Shown here in pieces: positions 1 through 6,250 of a stretch of DNA of 9,560 nucleotides (the stretch's first letter is position 1; each line of letters starts with the position of its first letter). The notes below the pieces were generated by a model. The model did no database searches. It had not been told where the DNA came from and saw only the letters and a list, made by a program, of their open reading frames with translations. The position numbers and the translations under genes were made by a program. The stretch lies in the NCBI GenBank assembly GCA_023426855.1, contig JAEZBU010000311.1:1-9560 (forward strand), written 5' to 3'. The DNA is from Pseudomonadota bacterium. Its GTDB lineage: Bacteria; Pseudomonadota; Alphaproteobacteria; Rhizobiales; Hyphomicrobiaceae.

Positions 1-590
1 GTCGGCTTGAAACCAACGACACCGCACAAGGCCGCTGGCAGACGAATGGAACCACCGCCATCCGTGCCGATGCTCAACGGCCCCATGCCGGCCGCGACGG
101 CGGCGGCGCTGCCACTTGATGATCCGCCCGGCGTGCGCGTCAAATCCCAGGGATTGCGCGTTTCTCCCGTCAGGGGACTATCGCTGACGGTCTTGTTACA
201 GAATTCCGGCGTCGTGGTCTTGCCGATGATCACCGCATCCGCTGCCTTGAGGCGCGAAACCAGCAGCGCATCTTCATCAGGAACGAACGTTTCCAGCAGC
301 CGCGATCCTGCCGTCGTGCGGATGTCCTTTGTGAGAATGATGTCTTTGAGGGAGACCGGAACACCAGCGAGAGGCCCCAGCGCCTTGCCGCTGGCACGTT
401 TCGCATCCACCCCGCGCGCCGCATTTAGCGCTTCTTCGGCGCAAACCGTAACGAAGGCGTTCAGCTTCTTGTCGATGGTCGCGATGCGCTCAAGTATCGC
501 CGCGGTGACGTTTTCGGCAGAAACTGCGCCGTTCTGCACCGCTTCAGCGATTGCTCCGGCATCTGCCCAGCAGATCTCCTCACCTTGCAT
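1..590 (-). CDS. Amidase-signature family hydrolase, 5' part only (runs off the left edge)
   Basis: The minus strand encodes 196 N-terminal residues of an amidase-signature enzyme, a family that hydrolyses amide bonds with a Ser-cisSer-Lys triad. All three residues are visible: Lys82 in PVSLKD, cis-Ser157 in TPGGSSSGS, and nucleophile Ser181 in GTDGGGSIRLPA. The 24-residue Ser-Ser spacing matches characterised members. Family proteins usually have 450-500 residues, so more than half lies outside the window. The substrate cannot be told; GatA of the Glu-tRNA(Gln) amidotransferase belongs to the same family, but nothing here points to it. The start is uncertain. ATG at 590 has only a weak AGG 7 nt upstream. 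An in-frame GTG at 605 (five residues longer) has GGAGG 4 nt upstream. There is no signal peptide, so it is probably cytoplasmic. It is separated from the DUF2147 gene by about 180 bp with a hairpin, so probably has its own promoter. Confidence 0.93.
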   Translation of the reverse strand, partial: MQGEEICWADAGAIAEAVQNGAVSAENVTAAILERIATIDKKLNAFVTVCAEEALNAARGVDAKRASGKALGPLAGVPVSLKDIILTKDIRTTAGSRLLETFVPDEDALLVSRLKAADAVIIGKTTTPEFCNKTVSDSPLTGETRNPWDLTRTPGGSSSGSAAAVAAGMGPLSIGTDGGGSIRLPAALCGVVGFKP

Positions 591-730
591 CGTCGCGCCT
601 TTCACGTTTCCTCCGCGCGTCACGCGCCGAGTATCAGCGCTGTTGGTGGCGACTGATAGCCCGACTTTTCACAGTTCGCGATGGATAGATGGTCGCGTTG
701 TGGAGCGAAACGCAGACTTTTGGCGCGATT

Positions 731-759
731 ATGCCCCGCCGGGAGGAACGACGGGGCAT
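731..759 (-). terminator. Stem-loop after the DUF2147 gene, probable terminator
   Basis: On the minus strand an 11-bp stem (ATGCCCCGTCG pairing with CGGCGGGGCAT, one G-T wobble) encloses a 7-nt loop and starts 25 nt after the DUF2147 stop codon. No T-run follows the stem on either strand, so it is not a textbook intrinsic terminator. Its position and strength still fit a transcript end, or a barrier protecting the mRNA 3' end, between the DUF2147 and amidase genes. Confidence 0.5.
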
Positions 760-784
760 TGCTCATGATCAAACTGATTTCAAC

Positions 785-1198
785 TCAGGCCGCGCCGCAA
801 CGCTTCAGGTCAGCAGGCGCACGCCGCCAGATCATCGTTTCACTGAGGAATTTCGATCCGGCGTAACCCATCACTTTCAAGCGGCCACCACCAAGCGGCG
901 TGATTTCCACGTTGTACCGGCTGCCGCGATCGGGATCCAAGATCCAGCCGCGATCCCAGGTTCCAGGCCCGGTCTGCTTCGCATTGCCGATGATCTGGAC
1001 ACCGCATGCTTTGTTATTGGAGGCATCCTTGAGCCACACGACCCGCCCGCACAGACCGCCACCGCAGTTCGTAATTTCTACGGCACCGCGACCGGTGTGG
1101 TCGTAGTAAACGCCGGAGGGGGAAGCCAGCGCCGAACCCGCGCCGAACGAAGCGGCTGCCAGAACGGCCAACTGCACGATTTTCGCGGTGATCGACAT
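785..1198 (-). CDS. Small secreted DUF2147-family protein
   Basis: A 137-residue protein with a typical Sec signal peptide: Lys6, a hydrophobic stretch at residues 7-20, and an ALA-S cleavage site after residue 25. The mature part (about 112 residues) reads as a DUF2147 domain: the opening GVYYDHTGRGAVEI, then CGGGLCGRVVWLKD, a central NNKACGVQI, GTWDRGWILDPDRGSRY, and a C-terminal LKVMGYAG. This domain is a small beta-rich fold found in periplasmic proteins of proteobacteria; its function is not known. Four cysteines (45, 50, 65, 134) lie in the exported part and could form disulfides. ATG at 1198 is chosen because AAGGAG sits 6 nt upstream and the signal peptide starts there. A longer frame reaching 1309 would bury the signal peptide and is unlikely. 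It appears to be a single-gene unit. Confidence 0.9.
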   Translation of the reverse strand: MSITAKIVQLAVLAAASFGAGSALASPSGVYYDHTGRGAVEITNCGGGLCGRVVWLKDASNNKACGVQIIGNAKQTGPGTWDRGWILDPDRGSRYNVEITPLGGGRLKVMGYAGSKFLSETMIWRRAPADLKRCGAA

Positions 1199-1284
1199 GG
1201 GGCTCTCCTTCACACGGGATTGGATCAGTGGGCGTCTCACTCCAAACTTGTGTGATGAGAGAATGCCAGCATTGGGCATAGCGC

Positions 1285-1304
1285 GCTGTTTCCTGAGGAA
1301 CAGC
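1285..1304 (-). terminator. Hairpin downstream of the histidine kinase gene, possible terminator
   Basis: GCTGTTTCC and GGAACAGC pair around a TGA loop (8 bp with one bulged T). The hairpin lies 37 nt beyond the kinase stop codon, in the 142-bp gap before the DUF2147 gene. There is no T-run after it on the minus strand, so the terminator call is tentative. The rest of the gap shows no gene and no promoter that I would name. Confidence 0.3.
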
Positions 1305-1340
1305 CCCAAACAAATCGTCAGCCGACTGGGAAAGCCCGGC

Positions 1341-2876
1341 TCAAGCTGCCTTGTAGGCCATCTCTACCCGGTCCGGGATCTCGATCCGGAACGCCGAGCC
1401 CTTGGGTACATCGAGCAGAACCAGGGTACCGCCATGCGAGCGCACCAGCTCCGCAACGATCGCCAGCCCCAGGCCGGAGCCGCCTTTGCGCGCCGACGTG
1501 CCGAACGCCTGGAACAGCCGCGCCCGCAGTGCTTCCGGAACGCCCGGACCAGTGTCGCGCACCTCGATGATCGAGAGACCATTATCGCGGTGTGCCTCGA
1601 CGGACACCTCGCCGATCACACCCGGCCCCATGCCCTCGATTGCCTGCACGGCATTGCGACACAAATTGTTAAGGATACGGAACATGTGCTCGCGATCGGC
1701 ATCGATCCTCAACCCTGGATCGACATTGACCTTCCAGCCGATATCTTCGCGGGGCAACCCCAGCCCCTCGCCGACTTCTTCGACCAGTCCGCGCAGCGCG
1801 AACAGCTCGCGACGCGGTGCTGCTTCTTCGGCCCGGCCAAACCGCAGCGTATCGTTACAGAAGGTGATGGCACGATCGAGCGATGCCAGCAGTTTCGGCG
1901 TCAACCGCTGCACCGTCGGATCGGGCAGTGTCGCCAGACGGTCAGAGATAAGCTGCGCGCTCGCCAGCATGTTGCGCAAATCGTGATTGATCTTGCTGAC
2001 GGCCAGACCAAGCTCCGCCAGCCGGCTTTTCTGATGCAGGGTCTGAGCGAGCTGCCGTTGCATGCGCGCCAGTTCCCGCTCCGCGATCCCGATCTCATCC
2101 CGACGATCGGACGGCGAAATGATCCGGCTCGAATCCTCGGGGTTCTCACTGAACGCCAGCATATTGTGGGTCAGGCGCATCATCGGACGCACCAGCAGTG
2201 CGCTAAGGGCGAAATACACCAGCGCCGCGGCGATCACGGATATGACGATCGACAGCCATAGGATGTTCAGACCGTAACGCACCATGGCAGCCTTCAGCGT
2301 CGCTTCCGGCAGCACGATCTCGACGAAATCCGACATCGGTTGCGGCGTGCCGGAATTCGGGTGGCCGTAGACCAGAATGGTGCGGCCCTTCGGTGCCACG
2401 AACACCGCCAAGGCATCCGCAATCAGATTGTACCGCAGCCGGACCTCATCGAGCAGGGTCGTTTTCGGCGGGAAGCGCAGATCATAGGAAGAATCGACGG
2501 TGAACGGCTCTTCAGCCGGAAGCACCAGCAGACGCTTCTTGCCGGTCTTGATGGCCACCGACTTGAGCTGCGCAGTGCTGAGCAATTCAATCCGTACGCC
2601 GTCCGGAATGACGCCACCGGGAGCCGCTTCCGCCGCAAGCGAGGCCAATCGCGCGGCCGTCAGCCGATCGGTCAGCCAATTGACGCGGAAATTGGCGATC
2701 GACGGGACGAAGATCAGAACTTCGGCGAGCATCACAAACAGAAGCGTCAGCCACAGCAGCTTCCACGGCAACCCAACCCGCAAGCCCCGCTGGGCAACGG
2801 GACGCGACTTTTCTTGCTCTCCGCCGGGTAGCGGAGCAGCCGTATTGTCGTTCAGAGGAGCCGAATCCTGCGGCAC
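1341..2876 (-). CDS. Membrane-bound HAMP sensor histidine kinase
   Basis: A 511-residue inner-membrane sensor kinase. In order: a cytoplasmic Pro-rich N-terminus (1-35), TM1 (about 36-60), a periplasmic sensor region of about 140 residues (61-202) that I do not recognise, TM2 (about 203-227), a HAMP linker (about 228-280), an H-box with His298 in NHDLRN as presumed phospho-acceptor, and an ATPase domain. The ATPase domain has an N-box (NNLCRNAVQA, 403-412), G1 (DTGPG, 441-445), an F-box (FQAFGTSA) and G2 (GGSGLGLAIV). All residues needed for autophosphorylation look present. It starts with GTG; GAGG lies 5 nt upstream. It is the last gene of the minus-strand operon, 27 nt after the oxidoreductase. 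No response regulator gene lies in the window, so its partner is elsewhere. Signal and output are unknown; a role in membrane or redox stress is only a guess from the neighbours. Confidence 0.95.
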   Translation of the reverse strand: MPQDSAPLNDNTAAPLPGGEQEKSRPVAQRGLRVGLPWKLLWLTLLFVMLAEVLIFVPSIANFRVNWLTDRLTAARLASLAAEAAPGGVIPDGVRIELLSTAQLKSVAIKTGKKRLLVLPAEEPFTVDSSYDLRFPPKTTLLDEVRLRYNLIADALAVFVAPKGRTILVYGHPNSGTPQPMSDFVEIVLPEATLKAAMVRYGLNILWLSIVISVIAAALVYFALSALLVRPMMRLTHNMLAFSENPEDSSRIISPSDRRDEIGIAERELARMQRQLAQTLHQKSRLAELGLAVSKINHDLRNMLASAQLISDRLATLPDPTVQRLTPKLLASLDRAITFCNDTLRFGRAEEAAPRRELFALRGLVEEVGEGLGLPREDIGWKVNVDPGLRIDADREHMFRILNNLCRNAVQAIEGMGPGVIGEVSVEAHRDNGLSIIEVRDTGPGVPEALRARLFQAFGTSARKGGSGLGLAIVAELVRSHGGTLVLLDVPKGSAFRIEIPDRVEMAYKAA

Positions 2877-2903
2877 AAAATCCTCAAGCTGGCGAGACGC
2901 GAT

Positions 2904-4382
2904 TCAACCAAGCTTAGCCAGCAATGAAACCACCTTGCGCACCATGGGGTTGCTGGCCGCTGCCGCATAATAGCGGATTGCGGCCCGCTTGTTGATCTCC
3001 GAAAGTGTCGGATAGGGCGACACCCAGCCGGTCATGGCCTTGATCTTCATGCCTTGGGAAACCGCCAGAGACCACATTTGAATAAGCTCGCCAGCCTGCT
3101 CGCCGACGATGCTGGCACCGAGAATACGCCCTTTGCTGCTGGTCACGACCTTGACCAGGCCGTGTGTCGCGCGTTCAGTCTGGGCGCGGTCATTTTCGTG
3201 ATATGGCCAGCGAACAACGCATATATTGCTGTTCTTCTTGCGCGCCTCTTCCTCCGACAAGCCGACGTGGGCCACTTCCGGATCCGTGAACGTGACGCGA
3301 GGGATTACCGAGTTGTCGACGGTAGAAGGCAACCTGAACAAGGCCCGGCGGATGACGATCCCGGCATGATAATTGGCCAAGTGCGTCAATTGAGCGCCGC
3401 CGATGCAATCGCCGATCGCAAACACGCGCCAGTTTGACGTCACCAATCCCGGGTTCACGCGAATACCGGTCTCGTCATGCTTGATGCGCGCGGCATCCAG
3501 GCCAAGGCCATCGATGCTCGGACGCCGGCCAACTGCCACCAGGATGTGCATGCCCTCGACGACACCCGCATGACCATTCGCGCGCGTGATGACGCGCACA
3601 TGTCCAGCTTCGCCTTCGACACGTTCGACGGTCGTGTTTTCACGGATATCAACGCCTTCCTCTCGCAACGCGTTGAGTGCGAACGCTGAAATCTCGGGGT
3701 CTTCCTTGCGCAATGCTGTCTGCGCTTCCAGAACCGTGACTTTGGCGCCGAGGCGCAGATAGGCCTGGGCCAGTTCAAGTCCGATCGGGCCGCCGCCGAT
3801 GACGATCAAATGTCCAATCGGCTCGGCGTTGCTGAAAATCGTTTCGTTGGTGAAACAGCCAACGTTATCAAGTCCGGGAATCTCAGGAACAACCGGCGAT
3901 GATCCGGTCGCGATAACAAAGCGGCGTGCGCGAATGCGATGTTCGCCCGCCTGCACGGTTTTCTTGTCGATGAAGCGGGCCGGGGCCAGAAGCACCCGAA
4001 CGCCCAGTCCGGTGAATCGCTCAACCGAGTCCACCGGCGCGATGTTCGCGATCACACCCTGCACATGATCGCGCACGCCCTTCCAATCCACTTCAGGCGA
4101 CACTGCACCGATGCCAAACGCCTTGCTGGTGCGCATGATGTGGGCGCGCTTTGCCGCCGCGATCAAAGCTTTCGAGGGGACACACCCATAGTTGAGGCAG
4201 TCGCCGCCCATCTTGTGCTTTTCGATGAGCACCACGCTGCGCCCGAACGCAGCGACCGCGGCCGCAACCGACAGGCCGCCTGAGCCGGCGCCGATGACGC
4301 AGATGTCGGCCTCGATCAGATCGCTCTTGCTGGCGGAAGGGCGTGTCGCCCCGTCGCCGTCGGCCGGATTATGCCGCTGCAT
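2904..4382 (-). CDS. FAD-dependent pyridine nucleotide-disulfide oxidoreductase (MerA/Lpd-like, substrate unknown)
   Basis: A 492-residue flavoprotein of the class I disulfide reductase family (lipoamide dehydrogenase, glutathione reductase, mercuric reductase). The FAD-binding motif is GAGSGG (31-36). The redox pair is Cys62/Cys67 in GGDCLNYGCVPSKA. The ATG motif is at 158-160, the NAD(P) Rossmann motif GGGPIGLE at 196-203 and the second FAD contact AIGD at 322-325. The dimerisation domain ends with SPYPTLSE (455-462). There the catalytic His of lipoamide dehydrogenase is replaced by Tyr457 while Glu462 is kept. Mercuric reductase also has Tyr there, but this protein lacks its C-terminal vicinal cysteines and N-terminal metal-binding domain. 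It instead ends in a basic amphipathic tail (about 478-492). The first 25 residues are unconserved-looking. The start overlaps the TVP38 stop by 14 nt, suggesting translational coupling. Automatic names such as dihydrolipoyl dehydrogenase or mercuric reductase would overstate what is known. Confidence 0.93.
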   Translation of the reverse strand: MQRHNPADGDGATRPSASKSDLIEADICVIGAGSGGLSVAAAVAAFGRSVVLIEKHKMGGDCLNYGCVPSKALIAAAKRAHIMRTSKAFGIGAVSPEVDWKGVRDHVQGVIANIAPVDSVERFTGLGVRVLLAPARFIDKKTVQAGEHRIRARRFVIATGSSPVVPEIPGLDNVGCFTNETIFSNAEPIGHLIVIGGGPIGLELAQAYLRLGAKVTVLEAQTALRKEDPEISAFALNALREEGVDIRENTTVERVEGEAGHVRVITRANGHAGVVEGMHILVAVGRRPSIDGLGLDAARIKHDETGIRVNPGLVTSNWRVFAIGDCIGGAQLTHLANYHAGIVIRRALFRLPSTVDNSVIPRVTFTDPEVAHVGLSEEEARKKNSNICVVRWPYHENDRAQTERATHGLVKVVTSSKGRILGASIVGEQAGELIQMWSLAVSQGMKIKAMTGWVSPYPTLSEINKRAAIRYYAAAASNPMVRKVVSLLAKLG

Positions 4383-5154
4383 GGCGCTTGTTCCATCTCT
4401 TGATGATCACAGGAATGAGCGCGAGCACACCAAGAAGAACGAACGCGGCCACAACCTCCTTGGTCAACAGGACGCTCTTATCGATTTTGTAAGGACACGT
4501 CACATTCGGCAGCGCCTTGGCCAGACATTCAGCGTAGGCGCGATTCTGCGCTTTGATAACACTGGCTAGCCCCGAACCTGTAACGGTGAACGCGACCGTC
4601 CCCGGAATAATGCCCAGAAACGTCCCGAGCACGTAGGTCCTCAGCGGCACCCCCAGCAGGGCCGGCGCCAGATTGACGACCACGAACGGAAATGCCGGCA
4701 CCAGCCGCAGGAACAGCAGATAGCTCAAGGCGTTCTCGCGAAACCCTTCGCGCAGCTTGCCAAGCCACGGACCTGCCTTGGCCGCGAGCGGTTCGCCGAC
4801 CGACGTCCTGGCGACCAGGAAGACAATGGTGGCGCCCACGGTTGCTGCGACCACAGTCAGCGGCGTGGCGAGTTTCCAGCCGAAGAACAGGCCACCGGCC
4901 AGGGTCATGACAAGGCCGCCTGGAAGCGACAGCGCCACAACCGCGACGTAGACCACAAAGTAAATGAGTATGGCGAGGCCGAGATGCTCGATGATGAGCA
5001 TCTTCAACGCTTCGTAGTTCAACCCGATGGTCTTGAGCGACAGGATCTTGTGTCCGCCGAAGACGAACACCAATGCCATGCAGGCGAGCAGAATGGCCAA
5101 GGGGAGCCAGGAGGCTCGGGCCGACTTAAGTTTGGGTCCGTTGTCGGTGGTCAT
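4369..5154 (-). CDS. TVP38/TMEM64 family inner-membrane protein (VTT domain)
   Basis: A 261-residue membrane protein. A first TM helix lies at about 15-33. The VTT/SNARE-associated core follows: SLPGGLVMTLAGGLFFGW (76-93), a helix around 97-115, then the family hallmark FLRLVPAFPFVVVN (148-161) leading into GVPLRTYVLGTFLGIIPGT (168-186). A last TM helix at about 232-250 precedes the basic cytoplasmic end KRWNKRH. This superfamily (with DedA) is linked to lipid scrambling or transport, but the role of bacterial TVP38 members is not settled. Two cysteines (210 and 220) flank the segment before the last helix. ATG at 5154 is preferred, though no clear ribosome site precedes it. An in-frame TTG at 5226 would add 24 Pro-rich residues that do not look like a family N-terminus. 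It is the first gene of the operon and overlaps the oxidoreductase start. Confidence 0.9.
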   Translation of the reverse strand: MTTDNGPKLKSARASWLPLAILLACMALVFVFGGHKILSLKTIGLNYEALKMLIIEHLGLAILIYFVVYVAVVALSLPGGLVMTLAGGLFFGWKLATPLTVVAATVGATIVFLVARTSVGEPLAAKAGPWLGKLREGFRENALSYLLFLRLVPAFPFVVVNLAPALLGVPLRTYVLGTFLGIIPGTVAFTVTGSGLASVIKAQNRAYAECLAKALPNVTCPYKIDKSVLLTKEVVAAFVLLGVLALIPVIIKRWNKRHAAA

Positions 5155-5386
5155 GGCACCAGTTGAGAAAATCTGCACGCACGGAGCGGACGAAGGCCAA
5201 GGGCGCGGCGGTACGGGCGTGCTCAATCCACCATTGCAAGCGTCGCCGGCGCGTTCACCTGTCGCAGGTTGCGCCCCTTCGGAGAAAAAGAAAACCGGGC
5301 TTCAAGAACAAGTGAACCGTTCCTCAACCAGTTGTAGCGTCGACAAACTGCTTCCGTAGTCGGCTGCAATCTCGGCGCGGACGCAA

Positions 5387-5415
5387 TTGACTTGGCGGTG
5401 GCCTGACCCTATAAG
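5387..5415 (+). promoter_or_regulatory. Sigma-70-type promoter for rpmH-rnpA
   Basis: TTGACT (5387-5392) and TATAAG (5410-5415) are separated by exactly 17 bp, close to the housekeeping consensus. Transcription would begin near 5422, leaving a leader of about 120 nt before rpmH. A strong promoter here is expected for a ribosomal protein gene. Confidence 0.65.
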
Positions 5416-5448
5416 CACGCGGTCCAATTCGTGAACGCGAGGGTGGGC

Positions 5449-5537
5449 GGTCGTGTGCATTCCACACGACCTGCATGGGATCAGCCGTTCCGGCGTCTCT
5501 GTTCCGTAACCTCGTGATCCGTCTACGCTACGGAGAG
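5449..5537 (+). promoter_or_regulatory. Structured 5' leader of rpmH (three hairpins)
   Basis: Three stem-loops follow one another between the proposed transcription start and rpmH. The first is a perfect 9-bp stem (GGTCGTGTG/CACACGACC, 5449-5471) with loop CATTC. The second is GCCG-TTC-CGGC (5484-5494). The third is TCCGT/ACGGA (5518-5534) with a 7-nt loop; its 3' arm contains part of the GGAG ribosome-binding site (5532-5535). The last could limit access of ribosomes to the rpmH start. No long T-run follows any stem, so attenuation by an intrinsic terminator is not indicated. Confidence 0.4.
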
Positions 5538-5542
5538 TTAAC

Positions 5543-5677
5543 GTGAAACGCACTTATCAGCCGAGCCGGCTCGTCCGCAAGCGGCGCCATGGCTTCCGCA
5601 AGCGCATGCTGACCACTGGCGGCGCCAGGGTTCTCGCTCGCCGGCGCGCCAAGGGCCGCAAGCGGCTGTCAGCCTGA
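5543..5677 (+). CDS. rpmH: 50S ribosomal protein L34
   Basis: A 44-residue, very basic protein starting MKRTYQPSRLVRKRRHGF and ending RAKGRKRLSA, which is L34 along its whole length and at the usual family size. L34 is a small protein of the large ribosomal subunit that binds 23S rRNA. The start is GTG, with GGAG 7 nt upstream; the conserved N-terminus fixes it without ambiguity. The middle (MLTTGGARVLARR) differs a little from the common MATKGGRKVLAARR form but keeps the charge pattern. It is the first gene of the plus-strand block, 76 bp before rnpA, the classic rpmH-rnpA pairing. Its probable promoter and hairpin-rich leader lie directly upstream. Confidence 0.97.
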   Translation: MKRTYQPSRLVRKRRHGFRKRMLTTGGARVLARRRAKGRKRLSA

Positions 5678-5753
5678 CGCGAGGTGCTGCCCACGGCGGC
5701 ACATAGCTCGGGTCCCATTTCCCGCAACATATCCCAGATGGGAGTAGCGTGGC

Positions 5754-6134
5754 ATGGGCCTGACAACACTGAAACGTCGCGCGGATTTTCTCCGGGTCAG
5801 AGGTGGCCTCAGGTGGAGCATGCCCGCACTTGTCGTGGAAGCCAAACCGCGCGGTGCGGACTCGTGCCAGCACGGTCAGGCGCCCGCGAGCTCGCGCTTC
5901 GGTTTCACCGTTACCAAAAAGATCGGCAAAGCCGTTGTGCGCAATCGCGTGCGCCGCAGGCTGAAATCAGCAGTTCGCGAAATTTCCGAACTGGCACGGC
6001 CGGACTTCGACTATGTCGTGATTGCGCGCACCGCCGCGATCGATCGGCCCTTCGCGGATCTGAAATCCGATCTCATTCTGGCATTAACCCGCATACATCG
6101 CACAGGCGCTCGTTCATCGCGCGCACCGGCGTAA
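5754..6134 (+). CDS. rnpA: Ribonuclease P protein component
   Basis: A 126-residue basic protein, the usual size. RnpA binds the catalytic RNase P RNA and helps it remove 5' leaders from precursor tRNAs. The N-terminal LKRRADFLRVR (6-16) and the family signature GKAVVRNRVRRRLKSAVRE (58-76, with the RNR core at 63-65) are clear, as is FGFTVTKKIG just before it. The C-terminal 15 residues (RTGARSSRAPA region) are low-complexity. ATG at 5754 has GGGAG about 9 nt upstream and places the conserved LK.R.DF motif where the family expects it. The 76-bp gap from rpmH has no evident promoter or terminator, so the two are probably co-transcribed. The gene for the RNase P RNA itself is not in the window. 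Confidence 0.96.
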   Translation: MGLTTLKRRADFLRVRGGLRWSMPALVVEAKPRGADSCQHGQAPASSRFGFTVTKKIGKAVVRNRVRRRLKSAVREISELARPDFDYVVIARTAAIDRPFADLKSDLILALTRIHRTGARSSRAPA

Positions 6135-6250
6135 ATGCACGGGGCGCGACCCGCTGCCACGTTCTAAATGCCAGACAAAACGGCGCGTACGCTGTAGGAC
6201 AGCCATAATCTTTCAATCCAGCCGATGGACCGGCTCTAGCCGAGGCAGCG

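Larger units (their letters stand above)
5155..5542. other. Divergent intergenic region between the TVP38 operon and rpmH
   Basis: 388 bp with no gene. Its right part (from 5387) carries the rpmH promoter and leader, listed separately. The left part must contain the promoter of the minus-strand operon, but I could not find a convincing -35/-10 pair there. A short palindrome, GAACCGTTC (5314-5322), lies in it and might be an operator, which is unproven. Frames crossing the region on both strands have no recognisable protein. Confidence 0.6.

Noticed and set aside
7..768. Plus-strand open frame of 253 codons
   Set aside because: It is the antisense shadow of the amidase gene, whose minus-strand translation carries the full Ser-Ser-Lys motif set. 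The plus-strand protein matches no family I recognise.
1188..2261. Plus-strand open frame of 357 codons
   Set aside because: It lies opposite the histidine kinase, rich in Arg, Gln and Pro with no domain. Such frames are expected opposite high-GC genes.
2904..4382. Annotation as mercuric reductase or lipoamide dehydrogenase
   Set aside because: It lacks the C-terminal cysteine pair of the first and the active-site histidine of the second, and there are no mer genes or 2-oxoacid dehydrogenase genes nearby.
5155..5542. Possible replication origin near rpmH
   Set aside because: rpmH lies beside dnaA and the origin in many bacteria, but I see no dnaA gene, no cluster of DnaA boxes and no AT-rich unwinding stretch here.
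5538..5873. Minus-strand frame of 111 codons across rpmH and the start of rnpA
   Set aside because: It is opposite two well-recognised genes, with no motif, signal peptide or ribosome site of its own.
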